A stretch of 64,000 nt of DNA from Agapetus fuscipes (lineage: Eukaryota > Arthropoda > Insecta > Trichoptera > Glossosomatidae): the NCBI GenBank assembly GCA_951799405.1, contig OX637339.1:3472001-3536000 (forward strand), written 5' to 3'. The position numbers and the translations under genes were made by a program. The notes beneath the pieces are model-generated. The model did no database searches. It was not told the DNA's origin and was given only the letters and a program-made list of their open reading frames with translations. Positions 48,377-58,189 of this stretch are shown in pieces (position 1 is the first letter of the stretch; each line of letters starts with the position of its first letter).

Positions 48377-48494
48377 CTTGTTCATTTGGCAGCAATGCTC
48401 TCGCCCTGGCTGGTCTGCCTCTTCCTCTGGGAGCCCCAGTTGATGATGAGGATGATGACGACGGCCCTGGAGCAGACACTCCTGATGGCTGCTT
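48377..48494 (-). CDS. Internal host exon encoding an AT-hook motif
   Basis: Minus strand: a polypyrimidine-rich acceptor (TTTTGTTTTTGCAG) precedes 118 nt ending CAAG|GTAAGA, a near-consensus donor. The exon encodes KQPSGVSAPGPSSSSSSSTG, then APRGRGRPARARALLPNEQ: a serine-rich linker and an AT-hook core (RGRGRP flanked by basic residues), which binds the minor groove of AT-rich DNA. Length 118 nt leaves one extra base, so it changes phase. AT-hooks occur in many chromatin proteins; the gene is not identifiable from one exon. Codon use is GC-richer than the surroundings. No neighbouring exon of this gene was recognised, so its introns must be long or broken by repeats. Confidence 0.6.
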
Positions 48495-48736
48495 CTGCAA
48501 AAACAAAACCAAAATATTGTTACAAACTATGGATTCGTACGTGAGCCTAGGCACGCTAGTTTGTGTGTGTGACGTATCTAGCATAGTGTGGAACAATGCT
48601 CTAGTAATTTTCGAGCATGCAAGAATCGTCTTTGCCGCACATATAAATACGAGCAAAGATTATGTGGGAGAAGACAGAGTCGACTTGACCATTGTGATGT
48701 GACGAACTGTACGCAGAGACTTTTTATGAACTCCTT

Positions 48737-48957
48737 TTTATGAACTTGGTCGCCGATACAAAGCTCCAATTATCAATCAAGACCTAGTTTCTGTAAGGCT
48801 GCATGGACCTTTTGTGACAGGTTTTTGGTAAACGCAAAAAAATTTCCAACCCAGCGAGTGCATTTTTGAACAAATATATATATATTTTTTTTCTCCGCCG
48901 GGATTCGTACTCACGACCTTCTCACTCACGAAGCGTTACCACTAGACTACGGACCGA
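48737..48957 (-). mobile_element. SINE S1, diverged
   Basis: Reverse: GAACTTGGTCGCCGATACAA ... AACCCAGCGAGTGC ... CTCCGCCGGGATTCGTACTC ... ACTAGACTACGGACCG. Dinucleotide AT expansion inside. Confidence 0.75.
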
Positions 48958-49026
48958 AATATTCCATACATCCCCATATGCTACTGAGCTTCCGGTCCGG
49001 ATAGAAAGCAAACCTTAGACAAATGG

Positions 49027-49266
49027 AGTATCTAATCTTATCTTATCTAAATTACAGAGATAGGTAGCATTAGGGATTCATATTGTACGTATTCTCACAA
49101 GCAGACATGTATAAGTTCGCGCTTGCACATGCCGCATGTGAACCTACAACATAAAATCCTAAATCCCAAACCCTGCCACTCTTGCCGACCTTCCCTGAAA
49201 AAGGTTTGACACTGGCAAAATGAACTATTTTTTACAGCATGGGTGGTCAGCCGCATACCAATTTAG
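49027..49266 (-). mobile_element. LINE A 3' end copy
   Basis: Reverse; GAGTATCTAATCTTATCTTA ... TTCCCTGAAAAAGG ... CAGCCGCATACCAATTTA. Confidence 0.8.
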
Positions 49267-49289
49267 CAGAGCAGAGTGTATGGAATGTG

Positions 49290-49474
49290 GCTTGGAGCTC
49301 GTTCCCACTTGTCGGGTGTCGGATCCGTATATTAATCGGAGGTTCCAGTGGCAGAACATTTCGGACAAAATTGGTTTCCGATAAGTTTGAATAGCTCCGT
49401 ACATAATGTTCTGCCACTGAAACCTCCGATTAATATACGGATCCAACACTCGACAAGTGGGAACGAGCTTTAAG
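49290..49474. mobile_element. Foldback MITE with ~64-bp arms
   Basis: AGCTCGTTCCCACTTGTCG ... TTCCAGTGGCAGAACAT is mirrored by ATGTTCTGCCACTGAAACC ... CGACAAGTGGGAACGAGCT. Loop of ~55 nt. Target duplication unresolved. Confidence 0.7.
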
Positions 49475-49836
49475 GCAAATTTTTTCACTCTCTATTTCGC
49501 ATTCTTTTTCCATGATGACGTCAGGTATTGCATGTTCGCCGTCCTATGACATTAGGCGTGTAGTTGGTTGCATGTACTACATGGGCGCAGTCCAACACAC
49601 AATACAGCACAAACAATGCCAACGCATCGGATCCGGGAAACCAGCGGCGTATTGTCGACTTATCGCAAACAATGCAATCCATCGTTCCCACAAGTGGTAC
49701 CACCATTACAGCGGTACAGTGAGTTGTATAATTATTATGGAGACGAAACAAGCTCACGGCATTGAAGCATACCATGGAACAAACCTGCCAGCCGGACCTG
49801 TCCACCGCAGACGTGTCAAACGCAACGTATTACTTT
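49475..49836. other. CpG-rich stretch with several open frames
   Basis: Open for 94-108 codons in three frames at once (49512-49838 +, 49568-49765 +, 49521-49805 -). No motif recognised in any. The composition differs from the AT-rich flanks, so it may be a fragment of an unrecognised element. Confidence 0.25.
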
Positions 49837-49912
49837 AGAGAGCTCTTGAGGTGTGATACACACAAAAACAGCGCTCACCAAATAAATCATCCTAATATTA
49901 TTATTATTATTA
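49837..49912 (+). mobile_element. SINE S1 3' end
   Basis: GAGCTCTTGAGGTGTGATAC, ACACAAAAACAGCGCTCACC, AAATAAATCATCC, then (ATT)n: a strongly truncated copy retaining just the hairpin tail. Confidence 0.75.
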
Positions 49913-49962
49913 CTTGATATTCATGTGAAATCCTATTTTTTCTTACTTTTTTTTATCTTGTG

Positions 49963-50371
49963 TATCTAATCTAATCTAATCTAAGTTGCAAAATCTCAGT
50001 AACATTAGAGATTTACATTATATGCATTTTCACAAAACAGACATGTTTAAGTTCACGCTTAAAAACATGCCGCATGTAGTTCTACAATATAAAAACCCGA
50101 ATCTCAAATGAACATACACCCTGCAACTCCTGCCGAACTTCCCTGAAACAGGGGTGACATTGGCAAATTCTACAGCATGTGTGGTCAGCCGCATATCAAC
50201 CTATAAGTCAAGGAACATACACAACAAATTACATTTTTAAAATCAACAAATTATAATATGTATGCAAAAACAATTTTTAATTTAAAAACCCTAGCCGCCA
50301 ACATCACAGATTAATCGCCATTTCTTTCTGTCCTTACACACTTCTTTCATTTCCTCCAAAGTCATAAGGTT
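49963..50371 (-). mobile_element. LINE A, 5'-truncated copy
   Basis: Reverse: full tail, UTR, stop region AACCCTAGCCGCCAACATCA and ~25 final ORF codons (ending at KVMTLEEMKE). It abuts the next, forward copy head-to-head. Confidence 0.85.
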
Positions 50372-50533
50372 GGTATGAGGCTGACCACCCATTCTGTAAA
50401 AAAAATGGTATACTTTGCCAATGTCACCCCTGTTTCAGGGAAGGTCGGCAAGAGTTGCAGGGCTTATGTTCATTTGAGATTGGGTTTTTATATTGTCTGT
50501 CCACATGCGGCATGTGTGAGCGCGAAATTATGC
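50366..50533 (+). mobile_element. LINE A 3' end, split copy, first part
   Basis: ATAAGGTTGGTATGAGGC ... TGCGGCATGTGTGAGCGCGA. Resumes at 50796 (TGCGTGTCTGCTTGTGGG). Confidence 0.8.
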
Positions 50534-50795
50534 TTAGCTTGAAATTATACTTAGGGCACTCCAGCCTCAAGAAAGGTGGCAGGAGTTACAAGGCTCATCT
50601 TAATGCTATTTCTTATGTCTCTTTCGATTAATGTTTATTTTCTTTCAATGTATTTTTTTTCTCTGTTTATATTTTCTTTCTCCGTTTCTATTTTTCCTGT
50701 ATTTTTCGATCAATGTATTTTTTTATATGGCCCGTCACGTATCGCACCCTCCGCGTGACCGGGCTGGAATAAAGATATTATTATTATTATTATTA
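50534..50795 (+). mobile_element. Truncated LINE 3' end inserted in a LINE A tail
   Basis: Interrupts the tail exactly. Ends with a hairpin (CCCGTCACG ... CGTGACCGGG), AATAAAG and (ATT)n. Upstream part GGTGGCAGGAGTTACAAGG... may be the last codons of an ORF. Family not named. Confidence 0.65.
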
Positions 50796-50872
50796 TGCGT
50801 GTCTGCTTGTGGGAATGAATTTAATATGAACCTCAAATGATACATATCTTTGCAACTTAAATTATATAAGTA
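50796..50872 (+). mobile_element. LINE A 3' end, split copy, second part
   Basis: TGCGTGTCTGCTTGTGGGAA ... ATCTTTGCAACTTAAATTAT. Confidence 0.75.
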
Positions 50873-51376
50873 TCAAAGGGGCGATCTGCCTGGTAACACT
50901 GTGGTCACATTCGGAGCATCTTTTCATCTCTTTCTAAGTAAGGAAGATTTGTGCTGAGGTACATAGGTAAAAATAGTTTCGGTTCCACTATATCATACTT
51001 CAATGGGTACACACCATCACAGTACAAAGGGTATAATAACGTAACGCTTAAACTCAATCAATGCGTTTACAATATAAATGCATGGACTCTACAGCGCTCA
51101 CTGTAAACGCTGCTTTAGAGTATATTTTATACTTGCAGCTCCGTATTACATAACGTATGACATGCTATTGAATGGTTTGATGCGAGTGTACAGACCTGCT
51201 AATGACATGTGTACACGATTCACTTTTAATATACTTGCATAGCTTTACATGTGCATAACTAGTTTGTCAGTTTTCACTCGCGCATTTGAACCATACTGTT
51301 TTATATTTATGGTTAATTTGTATTCTTAAGGAAAAACACCGTAGATGCATTAAATTAATATTCTGGCTATATCAAT
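50873..51376. other. Unassigned sequence
   Basis: No gene or repeat recognised. Confidence 0.3.
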
Positions 51377-51682
51377 CAACTAAGTTACACATATAGTGTA
51401 ACTTCTTGCCGCGTTATCCCCGAAGGGGTCGCATGTGGCGAGTTGAACCTATTTATTTTTACAGGTAAGGGGGGCGGCCTTAGGCCAACCACTTCAGTTG
51501 AAGTGGGGGTTTCCCAGCTCCCGAGAGGGCTGGTACTCATTTATTATGAAGGCTGAGTAAACCTTGCCGGTGGTTTGAAATAAACACCGAAACGGGAAAT
51601 CATTTCAGACACCCTCGGTGGGATTCGAACCCCAGCTCACGGCATGGAATGCAAGCACTCTACCAACTGAGCTATCGACCGA
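51377..51682 (-). mobile_element. SINE S2, full length, best copy
   Basis: 306 bp reverse. Minus sense: GGTCGATAGCTCAGTTGGTA (A-box), GCTGGGGTTCGAATCCCACC (B-box), GTTTCGGTGTTTATTTCAAA, CTTCAACTGAAGTGG hairpin, CGGGGATAACGCGGCAAGAA, ending CACTATATGTGTAACTTAGT. The head resembles a tRNA with a 3' CCACC-type T arm. Good pol III boxes. Confidence 0.85.
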
Positions 51683-52120
51683 TACATAGATTCGGAATAC
51701 ATTTTTTCAAGCATACTTTTTTAATGTATACATTTCTTGATTTCCTACCTTTATTGACAACACTTTAAACTATGTGAACAGTCAAATGTATTAGTTATTC
51801 AAGAACAAAAATCACAACGGTTTAGCACATACATATTTCCACTTGCAGACTTTAGAATTGAACATAGATGTCAGAGATAAGTTCAAAGTTGGATGACGTC
51901 TATGATTGACAGCTGCAGTGACTGCAAGTTTACAGTTGATGCTTGTTTATTTTACTAACTTATGTTCAAAAGTGGTTTACTCTTGAATGTCTCACTGACT
52001 TGGGTGAACTCTGGTTCTCTCAAGCAAAACACTTTATTTTATAGGCGTATTTATATTGCCAGAAAGGTCTAATTCGCGTGCTTACAAATATTGGTAGAGA
52101 CATTAAGTACATTCTAGTAT
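51683..52120. other. Unassigned sequence
   Basis: No gene or repeat recognised. Confidence 0.3.
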
Positions 52121-52546
52121 ATCTAATCTAATCTAATCTAAGTTGCAAATATATGTAACATTGGGGATTCACATTACATGCATTCTCACAAGCAGACACG
52201 TACAAGTTCGCGCTTGAGCATGCCGCATGTGTACCTACAACATAAAAACCAAATCTCAAATGGACATACACCCTGCAACTCCTGCCGACCTTCCCTGAAA
52301 CAGGGGTGACATTGGCAAAGTGAACCATTTTCTACAGCATGGGTGTTCAGCCGCATACCAACCTATGAGTCAAAGAATATACACAACAAATAACATTTTA
52401 GACATAAACAAATGGATAAACATTAAAATCAAAAATTAAAAAAAAATTGGAACACTTGAGAAACCCTAGCCCTAGCCGCCAGCATTACAGATCAACCGCC
52501 ATTTCTTTCTAACACATTACATACTTCTTTCAATTCATCCAGAGTC
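52121..52546 (-). mobile_element. LINE A, 5'-truncated copy
   Basis: Reverse: full tail, the second UTR type (TTAGACATAAACAAATGGATA), stop region and last ORF codons to CATCCAGAGTC. This UTR type matches the copy hit by LINE B. Confidence 0.85.
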
Positions 52547-53167
52547 TGTGCAAGAATCTAATTATTATACCAACTACCGACCTACCCAACAATGAGGTCC
52601 AAACATTCAAAATATCTCTCGGCTATGTGACGTCACGCAACGCAACTAAGCTACACACATAGTGTAACTTCTTAGTAAATAGTAAATTCCCGATAATCAG
52701 GGTTCTTTGTACCAAGCCTCAATATTTATTAATACATTTCTTGTACATGTCTTCGCTCCGAATTTATAAATCTGAGCTTAAGATTCAAAAGTATTAAAGT
52801 CCAAATTTGAGTCGAAATCCATTTTCAATAACGCCAAGTCACCGCTGCGTCGGTACGAATTCTTCATCTCTTCCGCACACATTGACTCACCGGCTTATAC
52901 TCCTTGAAGTAAATCCTCATATCTTCGTATTACGCTGCTTTCTCCACGTTGAATCCGATTCACAAAATTTCAATTCGTATTTTCACAAAATTGGAATTGT
53001 CACTGTTCACAGTTGAGTCGACACAATAATCACATCACAAATCGTTTAAGTTTAGAGATATTTTAGTTTAACTGAAAACAAAAGGAACTGAATATTTTTT
53101 ATTTGGAGAGTGATAAATAAACAGTTTTTGACGATGGAGAGTTAATTCGCGAACCTGGTCGTCTATA
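52547..53167. other. Mostly unassigned; S2 3' scrap at 52637-52680
   Basis: CGCAACTAAGCTACACACAT + AGTGTAACTTCTT is the S2 terminus in reverse. The remainder shows nothing recognisable. Confidence 0.4.
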
Positions 53168-53232
53168 ATCTAAGTTGCAAAAATTAATTCAAATTAAGGA
53201 TTTATTGTACGCCCAAAAAACAGACACATGTA
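53168..53232 (-). mobile_element. LINE A tail joined to inverted ORF segment
   Basis: TATAATCTAAGTTGCAAAAA to GCCCAAAAAACAGACACATG: ~65 nt of reverse tail. It adjoins an ORF segment of the same family in the opposite orientation. Confidence 0.65.
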
Positions 53233-53693
53233 TCGAAAAGAATTTGAATGAAAAAGATATCGAAAGTATGTGGAAGGGTCAGAAAGAAGGTATGATTGAA
53301 TGTGCTAGAAAAGTATGTGGAGAAATGAAAGGTGGAAGATTGAAAGGAGATGCTGGTGGAATCAAAAAGTAAAAGATGCTGTGAAAGTGAAGAAAAAATG
53401 TTATGAAAATTGGCTGAATGATAGAAATGATAGAAAGCTAGAAGACGAATATAAGATAGCCAAGCGAATGGCGAAGAATGTAATTTATGAAAGCAGGGCG
53501 AATGAACAGAAGAAGATTGATGAAAAGATTAACAGAAGTTTCACACACAGTAGGAAGAAATTCTGGAGGTGGATCAATTCAAATAGGAATAAAGATTCTG
53601 CATTAAAAAGTGCTGCCGGTGAGATGGTATGGGAGAATGAAAAAGTATGCAAGAGATGGAAGGACTATTTTGAAGGAATTTATGGTTTTGAAC
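53233..53693 (+). pseudogene. LINE A ORF internal fragment (inverted 5' part)
   Basis: NLNEKDIESMWKGQKEGMIE, CARKVCGEMKGGRLKGDAGG, then a 1-nt frameshift after 53355 and KVKDAVKVKKKCYENWLNDR ... WKDYFEGIYG. Matches LINE A residues ~315-470, the linker between endonuclease and RT. A GIKSAVG-type block is partly deleted. Ends at an S2 copy. Confidence 0.75.
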
Positions 53694-53696
53694 AGT

Positions 53697-53875
53697 TGAA
53701 GTGGGGATTTCCCAATTCCCTTGGTGGCTGCTACACATTGTATGTGAAGGCTGACTATAAACTTGGGGTTTGAAATAAACACCGAAATGGGATATAATTT
53801 CTGCTCGGTGAGATTCGAACTCAAGCTCTCGGCACGGAATGCAAACACTCTAGCACCTGCGCTATCGACCGAACT
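53697..53875 (-). mobile_element. SINE S2, 3'-truncated
   Basis: Reverse: GAAGTGGGGATTTCCCAATT, ACACCGAAATGGGA, GAGATTCGAACTCAAGC, GCGCTATCGACCG. Confidence 0.75.
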
Positions 53876-54241
53876 ATGGTTAAGCTTGCACGCATTGTTT
53901 TTATTAATGGGGTACACAAACTTGGATAAGTGCAGCAGTGTATTTGGAGGTAAGGACAACAACGAAAATCTCCCGTTATGGAGCGGACAGATGGTCGAAA
54001 AAATGGCCAGCAGACTGGCCTTATGCTAATGTGGTTCACGTACCGCTTGCAGCTGAAACATTGGGTCTTATAGCGCTTGTTATGGTCACATGTCTTGTGG
54101 AGGTGATGACAATGAAGCATGCATTTCAAAAATTAATAACAAGTTATTCTTTGTTCTTTTTCACTATTTTTATACATTTTCACTTTTCACGAATTCAAAG
54201 TTCACTTTTACGAATATAACCGCAGTTTCAATGGATATCTG
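53876..54241. other. Unassigned sequence
   Basis: No gene or repeat recognised. Confidence 0.3.
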
Positions 54242-54383
54242 CAAAGGTGTATGTCCATTTGAAATTTGGTTGAGGTTCACATGCGGCATGTGCAAGCGCG
54301 AACTTGTACGTGTCTGCTTGTGGGAATGCATGTAATGTGAATCCCAAATGTTACATAACTTTGCAACTTTGATTAGATTGGTT
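54242..54383 (+). mobile_element. LINE A 3' end fragment
   Basis: TATGTCCATTTGAAATTTGG ... CATGTAATGTGAATCCC ... CAACTTTGATTAGATT. Confidence 0.75.
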
Positions 54384-54455
54384 GTAGATTTTAATTTTAT
54401 TATATTCCTTCGTGATTCCTTGTTTTATATGATAGTTAAATGTAATTAAATGTTT

Positions 54456-54697
54456 GTATTCCTTGACTTATAGGTTGGTGTGAGGCTAACAACCCGTACT
54501 GAAAAACGAATGGTTCACTTTGCCAAAGTCACCCCTATTTCAGGGAAGCTCGGCAAGAGTTGTTTGTCTTATGTGCATTGGAGATTGTGTTTTTATATTG
54601 TTACTGCACTTGCAGCGTTTGTAAGCGCGAACTTAAGCGTGTCTGTTTGTAAGCATGCATTTGATGTGAATGTATCTTTGCAACCTATATTATAGAA
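54456..54697 (+). mobile_element. LINE A 3' end copy
   Basis: GTATTCCTTGACTTATAGG ... CACCCCTATTTCAGGGAAGC ... GTATCTTTGCAACCTATATTATAG. Confidence 0.8.
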
Positions 54698-54747
54698 CAC
54701 TTGGAGAACCATTGGAGACTCGAACTAAAGGTAGAGTATAATTCATT

Positions 54748-54849
54748 TGACTAAGTGCGAACTAAGCATTGTGTACTTGTGGACGTGCATTCAATAAAAA
54801 TCTTAATTTTTTATACAAACAACACAGCAACTTAAATTAAAGATTAGTA
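54748..54849 (+). mobile_element. LINE A 3' end fragment, diverged
   Basis: AAGTGCGAACTAAGC ... GGACGTGCATTCAATAAAAA ... CAGCAACTTAAATTAAAGATTAG. Confidence 0.5.
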
Positions 54850-54933
54850 GAACTTGTCGACTGTTATCAGGGCAAGTGCAGGGTTGTCACAAATTCACAG
54901 TTCACAGCTAGGGTTGTCACTACTTTACAGTAA

Positions 54934-55169
54934 GGGCCTGTTGCACCAACCTCCAATCAATATTTGATTCACACATAAAATTTGGTCGCTTAATTGTGGT
55001 AAGGACCTCAGTTAAATATTTCTCAGAAGTGGGTAATAAATATTAATATGATAGAATTTAAACAGGAAAAGTTATGTACATCAGCTGATTTACGTATATG
55101 CAAATTTTTTATTTGTGAGGAAGAAATCACACTTAGTTTTGTCTGAATGGCGTTTGGTGCAACAGACCC
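54934..55169. mobile_element. MITE M3 (Harbinger-like, TAA target)
   Basis: 236 bp with termini GGGCCTGTTGCACCAA and TTGGTGCAACAGACCC, flanked by direct TAA at 54931-54933 and 55170-55172. No coding. Confidence 0.8.
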
Positions 55170-55252
55170 TAAGGGTTGTCACTACTTTGCAGTAAGGGTT
55201 GTCACTACATTAAAGTGAGGGTTGTCACAAATTTATAGTAAAGGTTGTCACT

Positions 55253-55478
55253 ATAATCTATAATCTAAGTTGCAAGGATATATTCATTCAAAGCTCTCAG
55301 ATGTATGCCCACAAACAAACATGTGTAGTTCGCGCTTACAAATGCTGATTGTGTACTTACAAATAAAATCCAAACCTCAAATGAACATAAGCCCTGCAAC
55401 TCTTGCCGACATTCCCTGAAACAGGGGTGACATTGGCAAAGTGAACCATGGGTGGTCAGCCTCATACCAACCTATAAG
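55253..55478 (-). mobile_element. LINE A 3' end copy (ATTATAG subtype) in minisatellite
   Basis: Reverse: CTATAATCTATAATCTAAG ... CGACATTCCCTGAAACAGG ... CCAACCTATAAGTCAC. Confidence 0.85.
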
Positions 55479-55708
55479 TCACTAATTTACAGTAAGGGTT
55501 GTCAATGATTGCAGTAAGGGTTGTCACTACTTTACAGTAAGGGTTGTCACTGATTGCAGTAAGGGTTTTCACTACATGAAAGTAAGGGTTGTCACTACTT
55601 TACAGTAAGGGTTGTCACTACTTTACAGTAAGGGTTGTCACTGATTGCAGTAAGGGTTTTCACTACATTAAAGTAAGGGTTGTCACTACTTTACAGTAAG
55701 GGTTGTCA

Positions 55709-55812
55709 CCTCGCGCGCGCTTCGTGCGTGTGTCGTGTGTGCGCGCCGGTCCGCGCCGCGTGCTGCACTGCGCCTGCGCAATACACGCACGCCGGTGGAA
55801 CCCACGGACCTA
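55709..55812. other. GC-rich junction between two tandem arrays
   Basis: CTCGCGCGCGCTTCGTGCG ... GCGCGCCGGTCCGCGCCGCG: the highest CpG density in the window, sitting exactly between the minisatellite and the 152-bp satellite. Confidence 0.5.
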
Positions 55813-56705
55813 GAGAAGGGGTGGAGGAAGGTCCCGCGCAGTCTGAGACAATACCAGGCGGTGGGAAATCAGCAAGCCAATGCTACACTGATGGTCAAAG
55901 CAGAGACACAATCTCAGAGGTCGAAGTAAAGCGCAACTAAGCTACACATATAGTGTAACTTTTAGGAAAGGGGTGGAGGAAGGTGCCGCGCAGTCTGAGA
56001 CAATACCAGTCGGTGGGAAATCAGCAAGCCAATGCTACACTGATGGTCAAAGCAGAGACACAATCTCAGAGGTCGAAGTAAAGCGCAACTAAGCTACACA
56101 TATAGTGTAACTTTTAGGAAAGGGGTGGAGGAAGGTCCCGCGCAGTCTGAGACAATACCAGGCGGTGGGAAATCAGCAAGCCAATGCTACACTGATGGTC
56201 AAAGCAGAGACACAATCTCAGAGGTCGAAGTAAAGCGCAACTAAGCTACACATATAGTGTAACTTTTAGGAAAGGGGTGGAGGAAGGTCCCGCGCAGTCT
56301 GAGACAATACCAGTCGGTGGGAAATCAGCAAGCCAATGCTACACTGATGGTCAAAACAGAGACAAAATCTCAGTGGTCGAATTAAAGCGCAACTAAGCTA
56401 CACATATAGTGTAACTTCTTGGGAAGGGGTGAAGGAAGGTCCCGCGCAGTCTGAGACAATACCTGACAGTGGAAACTCAGCAAGCCAATGCTACACTGAT
56501 GGTCAAAGCAGAGACAAAATCTCAGTGGTCGAATTAAAGCGCAACTAAGCTACACATATAGTGTAACTTCTAGGGAAAAGGTGGAGGAAGGTTCCGCGCA
56601 GTCTGAGACAATACCAGGCGGTGAGAATTCAGCAAGCCAATGCTACACTGATGGATGGTCAAATCATAGGCAAAACCTCAGAGGTCGAAGTAAGGAAAAG
56701 AAAAA
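55813..56705 (+). repeat. 152-bp satellite, six units, each containing a SINE S2 terminus
   Basis: Units start at 55813, 55965, 56117, 56269, 56421 and 56573, exactly 152 bp apart (AGGGGTGGAGGAAGG ... AGAGACACAATCTCAGAGGT ...). Units 1-5 hold GCGCAACTAAGCTACACATA + TAGTGTAACTT, the end of S2; unit 6 loses it. Units alternate ACCAGGCGG/ACCAGTCGG for the first four, suggesting duplication of a 304-bp dimer. Long open frames across it are by-products. Confidence 0.9.
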
Positions 56706-56751
56706 GTGTTTAAAAAAATCTTGACTAATATGTTGATGTGAGACTGATCCC

Positions 56752-56946
56752 CCTATAATCTAAGTTGCTAAGATATATTACCTTTAAGCTTCATATTAAA
56801 TGCAATCCCACAAGCACATGCCGCACGTGGACAACATAAAAACCCGATCTCAAATGAACATAAGCCCTGCAGCCCTTTTGCCGACCTTCCATGAAACAGG
56901 GGTGACATTGGCAAAGTGAACAACAGTATGGGTGGTCAGCCTCATC
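56752..56946 (-). mobile_element. LINE A 3' end copy
   Basis: Reverse: TATAATCTAAGTTGCTAAG ... CCACAAGCACATGCCGCACG ... AACAGGGGTGACATTGGCAA. Joined head-to-head to the next copy. Confidence 0.75.
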
Positions 56947-57062
56947 ACCCATACTGTGAAACTTTGCAATCAGTTCACTTTTGACAATGTCACCCCTGTT
57001 TCAGCGAATAGCAGACAGAGATTTATGTGTATCTGAGATTTGGGTTTTACATAGGAAGTGCA
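56947..57062 (+). mobile_element. LINE A 3' end fragment, diverged
   Basis: CACCCATACTGTGAAACTTTG ... GTCACCCCTGTTTCAGCGAA ... TGAGATTTGGGTTTTAC. Confidence 0.6.
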
Positions 57063-57240
57063 CTGCAAAAAATTGGTTCATGTTTGCCAATGCCACCTCT
57101 GTTTCAGCGAATATCGGCAACAGTTGCAAGATTTATGTTTTTTATTTGGCTGAGTACACTTACGAGCTCAGACGTGTCTGCTTGTGGGCATACATAAAAC
57201 ATTAATCATAAATGTTATTTTATCTTTGCAACTTAAAATA
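57063..57240 (+). mobile_element. LINE A 3' end copy, diverged
   Basis: CTGCAAAAAATTGGTTCATG ... GTTTCAGCGAATATCGGCAA ... ATCTTTGCAACTTAAA. Confidence 0.6.
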
Positions 57241-57672
57241 TGGTTCATTTTTTTGTTCAATCAATGGGATGACTTCTCTACTACATGCACTCACACACAC
57301 ATAAAAACTCAGTGCCCACCACACAGTGTTAGTGTGCAAGTACATACACATTGTTTTTACAGATCTGTCTGTCCCCAGAGGCCGCGGCGCTTTCGATCCA
57401 AGGTGAAGCGGTCCGAGTGAGAAGTCCATAAACAGTGTGAACGCAGCGGACCAGCATTCTGCAGTGCAGACGACCTTTACTGGGTTCTGCTCTTACAGAC
57501 GGAGACAGTGTGCAAGTGGTAAGTCGCTGTAAGTCGCTGCTTTAGTTCTTGTTTGCCGTATAGACCAGAGGTGCCCATACGGTCGATCGCGGGAAGTTTT
57601 AAGGTCGATCGCCGAGGATAGCTAAAATTTCAGTGATCGACCTTAAAACTGATTTGACATTTTGCACTCAAT
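57241..57672. other. Unassigned; CGATCGC-rich patch
   Basis: 57580-57640 holds GGTCGATCGCGGGAAG and TTAAGGTCGATCGCCGAGG, partly self-complementary with CAGTGATCGACCTTAAAAC. 57538-57560 resembles the terminus at 59043-59075 (CTTTAGTTCTTGTTT). Confidence 0.35.
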
Positions 57673-57856
57673 CGGTGCTATTCTTACTTGTCATATTTCG
57701 CCGTTGGCTTATCTGGCGACTATGTAGTATGGGTACAAAGCCGGATTAGACCAAATTTGAAATATTGATTCCCGTTCATGGTATAACCTAGGAACAATTG
57801 AGCCTTTGACCAAATTTGGACGGCTAAAATAAAGTCCGTTCAATGTCGTATTTTAA
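57673..57856 (-). mobile_element. Right end of the 9601-type TIR element
   Basis: Inverse complement of about 10474-10658, including the CGGTGCTATTCTTA terminus, AATTGAGCC and GTTCAATGTCGTATTT. Confidence 0.65.
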
Positions 57857-58060
57857 GTTTACGGAAAATATTAAAGAGTGATTTCTCCCCAAAATCTGCC
57901 GTTTTTGTTTTTTACACTTTATGGTCTTAGCAAAAGAGTTACAGTGATGAAGAAAATCAAGTTCAAACAAACAAAAACGGCAGATTTTGGGGGAAATCAC
58001 TCTTTAATATTTTCCGTAAACTTTACATTACCCAATTTTTGCAACTCGTACTAAGGGTAC
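57856..58060. mobile_element. Foldback MITE M1, left end lost
   Basis: AAGTTTACGGAAAATATTAA onward, right end GCAACTCGTACTAAGGGTAC; the first ~45 bp of the left arm are missing at the junction with the preceding element. Confidence 0.8.
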
Positions 58061-58063
58061 TGG

Positions 58064-58150
58064 TAACTATCCTCTTGTAAAGGCAGTGCCTTATTGGCTT
58101 GCCATTGAATGTCTCTGTTGGTCGCCATCCTCTTGTAAAGGCAGTGCCTT
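58064..58150 (-). pseudogene. RTE-like LINE ORF C-terminus, partly duplicated
   Basis: Minus strand: RMATNRDIQWQANKALPLQE matches the 35465 fragment (RMATNRNRWLTQQGTAFT). TCCTCTTGTAAAGGCAGTGC occurs twice here. Confidence 0.55.
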
Positions 58151-58189
58151 GTGCTAATGTGAGCAATGTTTCTATGTGTACTGGGCGCA

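Larger units (their letters stand above)
54870..55708 (+). repeat. 23-bp minisatellite (AAGGGTTGTCAC)n, twice interrupted
   Basis: Units of about 23 bp share AGTAAGGGTTGTCACTAC with variable middles (TTTACAGT, GATTGCAGT, ATTAAAGT). At least 14 units. Interrupted by MITE M3 (54934-55169) and a LINE A tail (55253-55478), so the array predates both. Confidence 0.85.

Noticed and set aside
51610..51682. Functional tRNA gene
   Set aside because: A- and B-boxes are present but the sequence continues into a dispersed SINE body and the arms do not close as a tRNA.
54870..55708. CRISPR-like repeat-spacer array
   Set aside because: Eukaryotic context; 23-bp units are contiguous with no unique spacers of constant length.
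55680..55940. 86-codon ORF in the GC-rich junction and satellite
   Set aside because: Reads through tandem satellite units whose period (152) is not a multiple of three; chance frame.
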